From a virus: a stretch of 54,099 nucleotides of DNA. Numbering within the stretch: position 1 is the first letter of the stretch; each line of letters opens with the position of its first letter. The position numbers and the translations under genes were made by a program. Below are positions 1-8,326 of the stretch, in pieces. The notes under the pieces are model-generated. The model was given only the letters and a program-made list of their open reading frames with translations, made no database searches and was not told the origin of the DNA. The stretch spans positions 1 to 54,099 of IMG/VR virus record IMGVR_UViG_3300005294_000001; one strand, written 5' to 3'.

Positions 1-110
1 AATTTCTTCCAGATCCTTCTAATGCGATTACGTTTATTTTCATTCTATATTCGTGTTCCTAAACAAAATGTCAGCTTCCCACTTCTTGACCACTTCCCAA
101 GTTCCAGGTA
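1..110. repeat. Terminal direct repeat, left copy
   Basis: Bases 1-110 are identical to bases 53990-54099. The copy holds the end of the FkbM-type gene (stop at 40-42) and, from the other side, the start codon of the sulfotransferase-like gene (ATG complement at 41-43). Because the genes read continuously across the join, this is best read as overlap of a circular or circularly permuted molecule. A true short terminal repeat is the alternative. Confidence 0.95.
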
Positions 111-669
111 GGCGACGGTGTATTTCTTCTGCTCCTATCTGGCCTTCATACATCTCCTCGTTGTAATACTCGGTGAAGAAGTATTTTGTTCGGCTGAGTG
201 CCTTGGTTCCACCTTGAATCACTAGATCCTCCGCGCCCTGCACATCGCACCAAATGAATCCGATCTGTGGAATGCTGAACAGGTCAATGAAGTCATCAAG
301 CCTGATTACCCGAACGTTGATCTTGTCTTTGAACTCGCAATGAGGGAATGCGGTGATGTGCTTACGTGGTTCTTTTAGAGAACCAGACAGGGTGTGCTCG
401 CATTCGAAATGAGGGTTCCATCCTGTGCTGGTGTTGAACTCGCATATTGCGTTCTGTTCACCTACAGCGCATTCAATTAGCTGAATTTCACGACCATTTC
501 TAAAGGCAATAATGTTTCTTGGATCTGGCTCAAACGCGAAGTATTCAGAAGGTTGAAGTAAATCAAATATTTTCTGGGTATCCAATCCCCATGCCGCACC
601 TATCTCCATAACCATCGGACGTTCACTGAACTTCAGTGTCGGCAAAATGCTGAATATGTCAGAATCCAT
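40..669 (-). CDS. FkbM-family SAM-dependent methyltransferase
   Basis: A 209-residue protein if read from the ATG at 669, which overlaps the preceding gene by 11 bases; a longer reading to 873 would overlap it by over 200 bases and is unlikely. A Rossmann SAM-binding motif is visible near residues 20-31 (VMEIGAAWGLDT), followed by an acidic ribose-binding stretch (AFEPDP, 45-50). FkbM enzymes methylate sugar hydroxyls, often on surface glycans. The late WCDVQGAED segment is typical of the family. It lies third in a five-gene glycan-type cassette and is coupled by ATGA to the next gene downstream through the circular join. Cytosolic; the substrate is unknown. Confidence 0.8.
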   Translation of the reverse strand: MDSDIFSILPTLKFSERPMVMEIGAAWGLDTQKIFDLLQPSEYFAFEPDPRNIIAFRNGREIQLIECAVGEQNAICEFNTSTGWNPHFECEHTLSGSLKEPRKHITAFPHCEFKDKINVRVIRLDDFIDLFSIPQIGFIWCDVQGAEDLVIQGGTKALSRTKYFFTEYYNEEMYEGQIGAEEIHRRLPGTWEVVKKWEADILFRNTNIE

Positions 670-1345
670 GTTTTTCGAGAGTTTCCCACGCCTTTGAGTA
701 TTTACTTCCTGCCCAGATTCGACCATGAAATCCGAATGATGGCCGTTCGTTGAAGATGGTTTCAGTGGAGAACTGAGCCGCAACCCCCGAAGGAGCAAAT
801 CGTATCCCCATCTTTTCAAGTTCATGCCTTCTGTCTCGACAGATGTAGGTATCGGATGCTGCTTCTGATTCATTGGGCATAACCTTTAACCCACGCTTTG
901 TCTGCATCAATTTCTGAGACTCAATATTGAATCCGCCATTTCCCACTACTCCGTCATGCCACGGCGCACCGATGTAATCGTAGTGCAAGAACTCCGGTCG
1001 CCATTTCTTAACATCAATCGGAAACCCATCTTCATGCACCGACATGGCAAACGGTCCCGTGATGTATTTTGGAACTTCTCGATTCACGAACACGTTGAAC
1101 CTTTGGAAATCCAGGTGAGGTATCTTGATAATCTCGAACGGAAAATCGCATATTCGTTTCTTGCACGCATTGAAATAGACCACTCTACCGAACTCTATGA
1201 TGCTGTCGCAGTAGTTCAGCACTCGAACCGTGCGCCAGTTGAGATCTTCATCGTTTCCCCACGATATGGCCCACAAGGTTACGTTTTTTAGCTTCAGCCT
1301 ATTCAAGCCAGTTGGTCGGGATAGAGAAATGACCGTTTTTGACAT
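659..1345 (-). CDS. DUF5672 glycosyltransferase-like protein
   Basis: The protein carries the DUF5672 signature: an acidic HEDG in place of the usual WDG near residue 104, then YDYIGAPW (122-129), VGNGGF (134-139), a Cys/Arg segment (YICRDR) and FAPSG...QFSTE. DUF5672 proteins are probable glycosyltransferases found among sugar-biosynthesis genes. It is a paralogue of the N-terminal half of the neighbour at 1299-2732. The ATG at 1345 gives 228 residues but overlaps the upstream gene by 47 bases; a TTG next to the upstream stop is an alternative start. The role in this phage is not known. Confidence 0.75.
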   Translation of the reverse strand: MSKTVISLSRPTGLNRLKLKNVTLWAISWGNDEDLNWRTVRVLNYCDSIIEFGRVVYFNACKKRICDFPFEIIKIPHLDFQRFNVFVNREVPKYITGPFAMSVHEDGFPIDVKKWRPEFLHYDYIGAPWHDGVVGNGGFNIESQKLMQTKRGLKVMPNESEAASDTYICRDRRHELEKMGIRFAPSGVAAQFSTETIFNERPSFGFHGRIWAGSKYSKAWETLEKHGF

Positions 1346-2732
1346 TGATCTGATTCTTGCGCTTAAATCGGCAGTTTGGATTTCCCGGTGACCATTCCTC
1401 CACGATCACGTTCTTTCCAAGACCTAACGCGATAGCCAATGCACTACTCTGATTCCCGATGAACACTTTGGATCCGTTTATGACTCTCGCCAGCTCAAGG
1501 AAATTGGCCGTCTTGTGCCATGGAACCTTCACCGCGGGCTGCAACTTGCAGAACTCGACATACTCATGATCCAGACCCACAAACGCCATGCGGTGCCCAT
1601 TCTGAGCGATTGCCGATGCCCACGGGAACTTGTCATTATGAAAGCGTGCGGTGCGGTTAACGATTATTGGTTTGCCAGGAATCGTGACTGACGAATCACA
1701 TGTCAGCCAAGCCTGATCTTCTGGGTAGTCCACACCGCACGCTAAAAGTTGCAATCGGAACAAGGAAAAGAAGTTCTCCGGTCGATGCGTTCGGTAGAAG
1801 TCTCGGAACGCATTAAAATCAACATCCGTCGATGCAGGCATTGAACTTGTAAACCGACAATCCCAAACATATTCCTGATGACGGATTAACGGTGCCAACT
1901 TGTCGATCATCTCGTTTCCCATCCCACGGGTCATGTTTGGTACGCGAGGGTAAGGGTAACGGCAATCGGGACTTATGAACATTGTTCCACCACCCATTGC
2001 CTTCACCGCCGCTAGACCGTAGATTATGTCCCCTGCATCTCCACTATGATGAAAAACCAACGGTCTGTTCTTCAGTCCATTGAGGGGAGTCAGATAGGAA
2101 TGGAAGCCAAACTGCCCATTCCATCCTCTACCGTCACTCGTCCAGGTGTTCGCTTCGAAGTGATACGACGCAGCCTCGATGGAAAACTGCTTTGCCAGCA
2201 TTGCGGGTGCGAACTTTATCCCATCTCGTTCGAGTTCCGCCCTGTGTTTGCGGCAAATGAAATTATCTTCAGGGTGCGCGGCATCTGTAAAACGTGCGGC
2301 AGCTTTCAGGAGTTTCTTGCTCCGAAGTGAGAAGCCTCCGTTACCCACGATATTTCCATTCCAGGGTGCTCCAATATAATCAAACTCAAGGAACTGCGGT
2401 AACCACGACTTCGGGTTAAGAACGTACCCGTCCCACTGGACCAGTAAACAGTGTGAGCTATCGACATACTTGTGAAGCTCACGAATACAGAAATTGCTGT
2501 ATCCTTCCAACCCGTCGAACTTTTGAATCTTGTTCGCAAACTTGAGACTTTCATCGTGAGTCAGGAATTTAATCGCATCATAAGTCGCTACTTTCTCGCA
2601 TTCAATCAACGCCCGTTCCGTCAGGTGAGCCTTCGGACCCGTGTCAATCGCAATGAGCGTTACGGGGATGTGTGGGCGATCCTCGGGGAGAATCTGATCG
2701 TCTAACATCCAACATTTATCGTTTGGAGTCAT
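1299..2732 (-). CDS. DUF5672 - GT9-like fusion glycosyltransferase
   Basis: A 477-residue protein with two parts. Residues about 35-212 are DUF5672 (VQWDGYVLNP at 98-107, FDYIGAPW at 117-124, NGGFSLRS at 131-138, FSIE near 183). Residues about 225-470 resemble heptosyltransferase/GT9-type folds: HHSGDAGDIIYGL near 228-240 is a typical nucleotide-sugar-binding start, and ELARVINGSKVFIGNQSS is a typical second-domain motif. The start at 2732 overlaps the methyltransferase stop as ATGA; a longer reading to 2780 is less likely. It probably transfers sugars to a glycan or protein. Two enzyme-like domains in one chain suggest successive transfers, which is inference. Confidence 0.75.
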   Translation of the reverse strand: MTPNDKCWMLDDQILPEDRPHIPVTLIAIDTGPKAHLTERALIECEKVATYDAIKFLTHDESLKFANKIQKFDGLEGYSNFCIRELHKYVDSSHCLLVQWDGYVLNPKSWLPQFLEFDYIGAPWNGNIVGNGGFSLRSKKLLKAAARFTDAAHPEDNFICRKHRAELERDGIKFAPAMLAKQFSIEAASYHFEANTWTSDGRGWNGQFGFHSYLTPLNGLKNRPLVFHHSGDAGDIIYGLAAVKAMGGGTMFISPDCRYPYPRVPNMTRGMGNEMIDKLAPLIRHQEYVWDCRFTSSMPASTDVDFNAFRDFYRTHRPENFFSLFRLQLLACGVDYPEDQAWLTCDSSVTIPGKPIIVNRTARFHNDKFPWASAIAQNGHRMAFVGLDHEYVEFCKLQPAVKVPWHKTANFLELARVINGSKVFIGNQSSALAIALGLGKNVIVEEWSPGNPNCRFKRKNQINVKNGHFSIPTNWLE

Positions 2733-3403
2733 GCCAATTGAAGCACTTCTTGGCTTAGTCTCCGTGCGGCTATTTCGCAATAGCGTTCTTCGATTTCGAT
2801 CCCGATTGCTTTGCGCCCAAGGTCTTTCGCTGCCCTTAGCGTTGTTCCGCTGCCCATGAATGGATCAAGGATGGTGTTTCCCTTGTTGCTGCTTGCGTAG
2901 ATGAGTCGCTTAAACAACCACTCGGGTTTAGGTGTAGGATGCCCATTCTGTTCCGCTGTCGGTCCTATGAACACGGGGCTTTTGCAAAATTCATTAAATA
3001 CAGCCTTAGATAGCTTCCCGAAAACGCAGCATTCTACAGAACTAAGCCATAGGTGCTGTCCATTCATCGGGCTTGGATTGGTCTTGCTCCAAATACATAG
3101 CCGCGTTGAGAATCCATAAGTTTCAAGGTGCGACCTAAACACTGATACTTGCTCAGTGCTGCACCACACGTAAACTGAACCAAGTGCATTTTCTGAGATT
3201 AGGGTTATCATCTCTCCGTTGCCCATGGTTGGCGCGTCAGCATCGCCTTTATCCAAATTCCTAAGCCCGTTTGTATCACGGTTGACCTGTCCGTAGGTAA
3301 CATCCGTAAGCACAAGATCCACCTTTGGCAGCGTCGGTAGGATTTCGCGGCAATCGCCGTGGTAAATCACTATCCCGCGTCCATCGTCGTAATAAGGTTT
3401 CAT
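2729..3403 (-). CDS. DNA methyltransferase, beta-type (N6-A/N4-C), motif IV altered
   Basis: A 224-residue MT-A70/N4-N6-type enzyme in the beta order: catalytic motif IV near the N-terminus, then HPTPKP (155-160), then SAM-binding motif I ILDPFMGSGTT (178-188) and GIEIEERY (201-208). Motif IV, normally DPPY, reads TDVTYG at 33-38, so both prolines are replaced. VNRDTNGLRNLDKGDAD after it matches a known subgroup with variant motif IV. The protein is short and has little room for a target-recognition domain. It probably modifies phage DNA against host restriction. The next gene starts within its stop codon. Confidence 0.8.
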   Translation of the reverse strand: MKPYYDDGRGIVIYHGDCREILPTLPKVDLVLTDVTYGQVNRDTNGLRNLDKGDADAPTMGNGEMITLISENALGSVYVWCSTEQVSVFRSHLETYGFSTRLCIWSKTNPSPMNGQHLWLSSVECCVFGKLSKAVFNEFCKSPVFIGPTAEQNGHPTPKPEWLFKRLIYASSNKGNTILDPFMGSGTTLRAAKDLGRKAIGIEIEERYCEIAARRLSQEVLQLA

Positions 3404-3440
3404 TCAGAGTCGTCCAGCATCCAGCATTGTTGAGTGGGGA

Positions 3441-3668
3441 TCATTGCATCCAATGCTCTGCTAAACTTTTGAATTTTTCTTCAACCGCAAGTTTCATTTG
3501 TGGGTGATTCTCCATTTGAATCCATTGATCCATCTTGTCTCTGTGGCTTTGATCTAGCAATTCCTTCTCAATCAAATCCTGAATAAGAATCGCGTTGTTT
3601 ATCGTGCAATCTTTAGCCATTTCTGGAACTCGTGCCGCAATATCAGAAGCAAGCGATTGAATGCTCAT
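3441..3668 (-). CDS. Small hypothetical protein
   Basis: A 75-residue, mainly helical, soluble protein with no motif I recognise. The start overlaps the stop of the zinc-ribbon gene as ATGA (3665-3668), which supports it being a translated member of the leftward operon. About 37 bases separate it from the methyltransferase gene downstream. Confidence 0.65.
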   Translation of the reverse strand: MSIQSLASDIAARVPEMAKDCTINNAILIQDLIEKELLDQSHRDKMDQWIQMENHPQMKLAVEEKFKSLAEHWMQ

Positions 3669-3868
3669 TTCTTCTCTCCAATCTTCATCCCGCTACTCAT
3701 CACTTTGTTTTCGTGTTTTTGAACCTCCTCCAGAGATACGGCTAGAGCACAATAAGGACAGCATGGAACGTGTGGAGTTGCCCAATACTGCGTCGGCATT
3801 CCGCACTTAAAACAATGTTCTTTCATCCACCCGTCGAACTCTTTCGGTTCTTTATGTATTTCAACCAT
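3665..3868 (-). CDS. Small zinc-ribbon protein
   Basis: A 67-residue protein with a CFKC pair near residues 19-22 and a CCPYC group near 36-40, giving a four-Cys zinc-ribbon pattern. Such small ribbons in phage operons bind nucleic acids or proteins; the partner is unknown. It overlaps its upstream neighbour by 8 bases and its downstream neighbour by 4. Confidence 0.7.
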   Translation of the reverse strand: MVEIHKEPKEFDGWMKEHCFKCGMPTQYWATPHVPCCPYCALAVSLEEVQKHENKVMSSGMKIGEKK

Positions 3869-4541
3869 TCGATTTATCCCCCATCTTCATCCAACACCAC
3901 TCGGGCAGCTTCTCTTTCGTGTCCTTGCTCATCTTGCGTAGCGCGAATTCAATCGGTGTCCAGACCTTCAGCGGTAACGGACACGCACAGGCTTCGCAGA
4001 CGCCTAGGGAAGCATCGTATTTGGTGGACAGCTTCATCGAGTTCTTTGCTGCCAACTGGTTCTTGATCAACTCCGCTGCTGGTGCGGTGAATGCCTGCTT
4101 CCAATCACCAGAACCGTTCATCGGGCAACGCTTCTCTCCTGGTGCGCCAGCCGTGCAGATTAAGGCGCGTGACTCTGCAACTTCTTTGGGAACCACTCGG
4201 CCACTGTCTGACCATGCCAACAAATTCTGAGCACCAATCGCAATGTTCTTAACGGCCACAGCAACGCCCCCGACGCGGTTGAACAGTCCCCGCGAGGGCA
4301 TAATTTTTGGGCTATCTACGATCCCTAATCGGCGCATCGTGTACGCCTCCAATTCAGTTGCAACAGCGTCGAAGTCCGTTGACAGCTTGTGCTTCGCGGT
4401 GATCGCGGGGTTCTTTTGACGATGCTGTATGATCTTTTCAACAGTTGCATCGAATGTTAAGGCAAGCGGCATTGGATTGCTCCAACCCGTCTGAGGCTGG
4501 CGGAACTGCCAACCTCCGTTTGGGAATTCTGATCGGTTCAT
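3861..4541 (-). CDS. Hypothetical protein with Cys-pair C-terminal domain
   Basis: A 226-residue protein. The N-terminus has a WQFRQPQTGW segment and the C-terminal half holds two Cys groups (ICTAG...RCPMN and LGVCEACACPLPLKVW) that could bind a metal. No signal peptide or membrane segment. I do not recognise the function. It lies just downstream of the HNH/AP2 gene and terminase, so it may act in late morphogenesis, but that is position only. Confidence 0.7.
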   Translation of the reverse strand: MNRSEFPNGGWQFRQPQTGWSNPMPLALTFDATVEKIIQHRQKNPAITAKHKLSTDFDAVATELEAYTMRRLGIVDSPKIMPSRGLFNRVGGVAVAVKNIAIGAQNLLAWSDSGRVVPKEVAESRALICTAGAPGEKRCPMNGSGDWKQAFTAPAAELIKNQLAAKNSMKLSTKYDASLGVCEACACPLPLKVWTPIEFALRKMSKDTKEKLPEWCWMKMGDKSNG

Positions 4542-4547
4542 GAGTTG

Positions 4548-5030
4548 TTATTCTGGTATTTGGTTTAGATAGGCAAATTCTCCATGTAATTCTTTTGCGG
4601 CATTGTTGTATGCTATTGCGGCGTCGGTTGAATAATCAAAACAGCCAAGATGGGTTCTTTTATGATCTTTACTGATATATGCCACCCACCTTTTAATCTG
4701 CCTGTTGAAGTGAACTCCCTTATATCGATCAAACCTTCTGCTGGTTTTGTTCATTTGGTTCTGAGAGTTTGTGCACGGTCTTAGATTTGACCTCTGATTG
4801 TTTAGACCGTTCCTGTCAACATGATCCACCTCTCCGCTCGTAATTCCAAGAATAACTCGGTGCATGTAAAGCAGTATTCTTTTTCCGTCCACAGTCACCC
4901 TTCGGACGGCGTACGCTTCCGATAGTCCACGCTCAGGATGATCACAGCACCATTTCCATTGGGATAGCCAATCAAAATCGGAATCATCAACCAATGCAAC
5001 CTGACCTTTTGTTAGAAGCATTTCTTTCAT
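4548..5030 (-). CDS. HNH homing-type endonuclease with AP2 domain
   Basis: A 160-residue free-standing endonuclease. The N-terminal part has the common LTKGQVALVDDSDFDWL entry, then the HNH core (H57, EVDHVDRNGLNN at 67-78, RSNLR at 80-84), and residues about 103-156 form an AP2-type DNA-binding domain (YKGVHFNRQIKRWVAYI). Family members nick or cut at intron-less alleles and spread by homing. The start overlaps the terminase stop as ATGA, so it is inserted directly behind the terminase gene without breaking it. Related in layout to the gene at 10262-10768. Confidence 0.9.
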   Translation of the reverse strand: MKEMLLTKGQVALVDDSDFDWLSQWKWCCDHPERGLSEAYAVRRVTVDGKRILLYMHRVILGITSGEVDHVDRNGLNNQRSNLRPCTNSQNQMNKTSRRFDRYKGVHFNRQIKRWVAYISKDHKRTHLGCFDYSTDAAIAYNNAAKELHGEFAYLNQIPE

Positions 5031-6811
5031 GAGTATTTCAGGGTGTACTTGTCTCTGGATTTTCTGTCTTGCGCTATCATCTTGTCAAGCCAACTGTCGT
5101 TTTGAATAGCGTCTACATCTACCACCTTCATTCGCTCTATGATGAACCCCAATCGCCTCGCGCCTTCTAAACTTACGGAAGCGCAGTCAGCCCGATTTGG
5201 ACTGGAACCCATCCTCAGCTTACATTCTTGCTTAGTTTCCAATTCATACCTATTTCCGTTGGCCCAGTGCCATTCCCGCATTCCGAACTCATTAACGACA
5301 TCCTCTGGAATCTCTCGCACCTGATAGGATTCAACCGCCTGACGCACTTGGAACCATGTCTCGGTTATAAACTTCGAGTAGTGTTCCGAACATTTCTTCA
5401 ACCTCCTGGTCTTGGTGCGTTCATCGAATATGAACATGTCGTTGCAAACAGGTCGGTCGGTAGCGGCCCCACCAGCATTCACGGCATTAACCTCGTTTCC
5501 TACGATTCGCGCCATGCTGATAGCCAGTGATGCACGCATACCAGCTTCAAAGAACACATTTGCAGGTGGAATTCCAAGTTGCGGCAACAGGTTCTTAACG
5601 AAAATTGCAATCTGATCCTCTGCTGTGTCGTTACCACTGATCATGATTGGGATAGTGATCACTGGATTGAACTTAACTACCGTTTGACCTGTTACATCTT
5701 CTCCAAATTCAATGGGAATGCATTCGCATGGGTCACCGCCGTAGCCTGCGTCAATGCCTAGAACCTTAGTCGTTTCACTTCCACTCCAGATGCATTTTTC
5801 AAATGCGCCATACTTCAAAGCCATTGCGCGAGTGATGACGCGGTAGTTGTCTACTCCGACCTTCCTCACGCCCATTATCTGACTCCAGTATTCCGCCGAA
5901 TCTTTTCCGCTGCGCTTTAGAACACGATCCACGTCTGCTTGGTCTACTAGGTAAGAATAGGTCTTTGGCTTGTCTGGTTGAAAGTTTGGGGAATCGGTGC
6001 CAACGAGATTGATCGTGATACCTTCGTAGCGATTCTTCCAAGTGCAGGTCTTGGTGATTTCTCCAAGCGAGTCCCACCCGCTATCAGGTTCCGCTATCTT
6101 GTCCAAGGCTTTTCCGTTTCCACCGATTGGATTGCCAACGAAACAGCCCTTGAAATCGCCTTTGTCGAGGTTCGATAGCACATTAATATAATTAATATGC
6201 ATGAACTGCAATTCATCTCCTAATAATCTTCTGCGCTTCTGTTTTATACCGCAAAACTTCTCTAGACCTCCTGCCCATTGACCGTCGCTTCCAAGGCATG
6301 GGATGCAAAGGATTCCACGACGCATATCCCGCACTTCCGCATCTTCGCCTAAAGCATCGGTGAACAGACCGTGCTTTGCATCCACGACATTGCCAGCAAG
6401 CCAAGGCCATAGCTCTCGCGCTCGGTCGAAAAGATCCTTTAAATCCCCCCACACACGCAACTCAAGACCGCGAATGTCGGTGGAACTCATCAGAATCAAT
6501 GTCTCGTTCGGATAACACCAGTAGTCCGTAAGCGCATATTTGGACATCGTTCTGGTTTTGCTGCTGTCCCTGGACCCTTGTACTACTGTCATTCGGTTTT
6601 CCAATATTGTCTTGAGTATCAGGTCCGACCATAAATGGTGATCATCATCCGGCCACAGCAACGTCTGCATCTTGCGAAAGTGATAAAACAACCCTTCTCC
6701 ATACTCCTTCCCCGCAATCGTCCACTTACCACCCTTCTGAACGCATGTCATTTCTATCTGAAGATCATCTTGATCCCTCCATGACAATCCGTATCGCTTG
6801 GTGATGCTCAT
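5027..6811 (-). CDS. terL: Terminase large subunit
   Basis: A 594-residue packaging motor. The N-terminal ATPase shows a Walker A variant QGSRDSSKT (78-86) and Walker B RLLGDE (195-200); the C-terminal RNase-H-like nuclease begins with VLGIDAGYGGD (350-360), which supplies the first catalytic Asp. It cuts concatemeric DNA and pumps it through the portal. Length is normal for the family. It starts within the stop of a 57-codon gene (ATGA), and an HNH/AP2 gene is coupled behind it. No small terminase is recognisable immediately upstream. Confidence 0.92.
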   Translation of the reverse strand: MSITKRYGLSWRDQDDLQIEMTCVQKGGKWTIAGKEYGEGLFYHFRKMQTLLWPDDDHHLWSDLILKTILENRMTVVQGSRDSSKTRTMSKYALTDYWCYPNETLILMSSTDIRGLELRVWGDLKDLFDRARELWPWLAGNVVDAKHGLFTDALGEDAEVRDMRRGILCIPCLGSDGQWAGGLEKFCGIKQKRRRLLGDELQFMHINYINVLSNLDKGDFKGCFVGNPIGGNGKALDKIAEPDSGWDSLGEITKTCTWKNRYEGITINLVGTDSPNFQPDKPKTYSYLVDQADVDRVLKRSGKDSAEYWSQIMGVRKVGVDNYRVITRAMALKYGAFEKCIWSGSETTKVLGIDAGYGGDPCECIPIEFGEDVTGQTVVKFNPVITIPIMISGNDTAEDQIAIFVKNLLPQLGIPPANVFFEAGMRASLAISMARIVGNEVNAVNAGGAATDRPVCNDMFIFDERTKTRRLKKCSEHYSKFITETWFQVRQAVESYQVREIPEDVVNEFGMREWHWANGNRYELETKQECKLRMGSSPNRADCASVSLEGARRLGFIIERMKVVDVDAIQNDSWLDKMIAQDRKSRDKYTLKYS

Positions 6812-6981
6812 TCAGTCGGATAGTTGATTACAGGTTCATGGCCGCAGACCGTAGGAATAAATTCAAACTCTTTCTCCCCCAAATAGAACTCCCTGTTCGT
6901 GCTCGCTTCACGCTGCCATTCCTTCAACGGACCATACAGCCGTTCACTGAAATACTTCTCTAGCGTGTCGCTATCTTTCAT
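6808..6981 (-). CDS. 57-residue hypothetical protein upstream of terminase
   Basis: A 57-codon frame bounded by ATGA overlaps at both ends (with the gene ending at 6978 and with the terminase start at 6811), which is strong evidence that it is translated. Charged N-terminal half (MKDSDTLEKYFSERLYGPLK), then FIPTVCGHEP near the C-terminus. No recognised domain; too short to be a typical small terminase. Confidence 0.75.
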   Translation of the reverse strand: MKDSDTLEKYFSERLYGPLKEWQREASTNREFYLGEKEFEFIPTVCGHEPVINYPTE

Positions 6982-7223
6982 TGCTGCCGTAATTCTTCGC
7001 AGGCTTGTTTCGCTTCTTCAACGGCAATCACTCTCTGATCCTCAGTTGGCTCATCGGTTACGCACATGATTCCAAAGCGTTCCGTAACTCGGTAAAGGAA
7101 CTCATCTCTCAATTCATCTTCGGTCATAAAAACGCCTCTAGGCTTTAATGGGCGGAATACAACGTCAGTAGCAACGCCGTCGCAGAAATTAACTGCGCAC
7201 TTTCCCGAGGCGAGATTATTCAT
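6978..7223 (-). CDS. Small hypothetical protein
   Basis: An 81-residue soluble protein with Cys residues in the first third and an acidic helical C-terminal half ending in EEAKQACEELRQQ. Coupled by ATGA to genes on both sides (7220-7223, 6978-6981). Function not recognised. An internal ATG at residue 33 is possible but would leave a gap in the coupled series. Confidence 0.65.
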   Translation of the reverse strand: MNNLASGKCAVNFCDGVATDVVFRPLKPRGVFMTEDELRDEFLYRVTERFGIMCVTDEPTEDQRVIAVEEAKQACEELRQQ

Positions 7224-7417
7224 CCCTTCTCAGGTTCAAAGAACTCGATGAGGCTTCCGGTGATGGACTCTATGAGCGACTTCACGATTCGCTTCACGGA
7301 TGATAGGCGGGTATATCCTTCTCCTGACTCCGCAATGATTCTACCGCTACGCTTCATGTGCCACCTAAACCCATCTTTAGCCTTGTAGATGATTACCTGG
7401 ATCTTTGGTTTTCGCAT
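7220..7417 (-). CDS. DUF1508/YegP-like small protein
   Basis: A 65-residue protein with the pattern KDGFRWHMKRSGRIIAESGE and GYTR, close to the DUF1508 (YegP) repeat, in which a beta-hairpin carries RWxL and nGxIIAxSgegY. One repeat is present. The function of the family is unknown. It overlaps the upstream gene by 25 bases and the downstream gene by 4. Confidence 0.7.
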   Translation of the reverse strand: MRKPKIQVIIYKAKDGFRWHMKRSGRIIAESGEGYTRLSSVKRIVKSLIESITGSLIEFFEPEKG

Positions 7418-7584
7418 TGTTTTGTCTTTCGTTGTTTTACTGGTTCGACTTCTATAACTTTACCCCAGATGCCTTTGACTTCGACAACGTGCATTACGAA
7501 TCGTTCCGCCAAGTCGCGCTCACTGAAATAGGTCTGGTTCCTATACGAGCCAGGGAACACGGTGAGGAACCATCGGTGTGTCAT
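7393..7584 (-). CDS. Small hypothetical protein
   Basis: A 63-residue protein from the ATG at 7584, which overlaps the upstream stop as ATGA; a longer reading to 7614 is unlikely. Basic C-terminus (KQRKTKQCENQRSR). It contains an FSERDLAERFVMHV helix. No recognised family. Confidence 0.6.
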   Translation of the reverse strand: MTHRWFLTVFPGSYRNQTYFSERDLAERFVMHVVEVKGIWGKVIEVEPVKQRKTKQCENQRSR

Positions 7585-7811
7585 TTGGCCTCCGTTTCGG
7601 CAATTGCTTTGCATGCTCGATTGACGACATCCCTTGCGAGCTGGCTGAAATCATCGTGACAGAACGGGCGCAAGTGATCTTCCCATTCGTTTTGGAGATG
7701 CTTGGTGGTTTCAAGTAGGGACTCGCGCAACGCCTTCGATCCACGCTTCAGATTCTCATTCTCCGCAATAAGCCGGTTACAAGCGGATTCCAGTTCGATA
7801 AGTGTGCTCAC
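7581..7811 (-). CDS. Small coiled-coil protein, GTG start
   Basis: A 76-residue, largely helical protein, probably starting at the GTG at 7811, which overlaps the preceding stop as GTGA; an ATG at 7847 would overlap the upstream gene by 40 bases. LIELESACNRLIAENENLKR near the start is a heptad-like stretch. Function unknown. Confidence 0.6.
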   Translation of the reverse strand: MSTLIELESACNRLIAENENLKRGSKALRESLLETTKHLQNEWEDHLRPFCHDDFSQLARDVVNRACKAIAETEAK

Positions 7812-8311
7812 TTCCCCTCCTCGGTTGTGGTCCACTTGCCAATGCAACGTAAAAAAGCTTCGGCGCGTTGGGTGGCGGTAGCGTGGATTGTGTGCATTCC
7901 GGTTGCCATTGATGGACTGTAGCCATTCTTAATAACAACTCGCTCTAACATGCTGTGATAGTTGATTTGCTGCGCTCTGGTTAGAGCGTTTTCCGCCTCG
8001 TGCATGGCGTTCAGGTCGTGGTAGTAGTCTGGGATCATGCACGAGCATCCATCCACCATTCCGTATGGTGTTCCATCTTTCCACGCAACCTGTGCAACCT
8101 TGTTGATTTGCCACCCGCACGCCTCCGCTATCGCTATGTTGATTTGTTCTGGTGTCATGGTTTTCGGTGTTGCGGCGGGTGTGATTTTTAAATGCTCCGG
8201 TTCGCGGGCCTCTGGGTTGTCCGAGCAATAACGCATGTGGAGCGAGACGTTATCGTGCCATTCTTTGCAGTGGCGACACTGACCGCGACCACCCATTCTG
8301 TTTTCGTTCAT
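7808..8311 (-). CDS. Phage ABA-sandwich domain protein with N-terminal zinc finger
   Basis: A 167-residue protein. The N-terminus has CRHC...H...C, a likely zinc finger (residues 12-29). The rest matches the phage ABA sandwich domain: EQINIAIAEACGW, then IPDYYHDLNAMHEAENAL and a C-terminal ATATQRAEAFLRCIG helix. ABA-sandwich proteins are common in phages and have no assigned function. A second, unrelated-length member lies at 36122-36526 in the early operon. Confidence 0.8.
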   Translation of the reverse strand: MNENRMGGRGQCRHCKEWHDNVSLHMRYCSDNPEAREPEHLKITPAATPKTMTPEQINIAIAEACGWQINKVAQVAWKDGTPYGMVDGCSCMIPDYYHDLNAMHEAENALTRAQQINYHSMLERVVIKNGYSPSMATGMHTIHATATQRAEAFLRCIGKWTTTEEGK

Positions 8312-8326
8312 AGTTTATCCCGCCTC

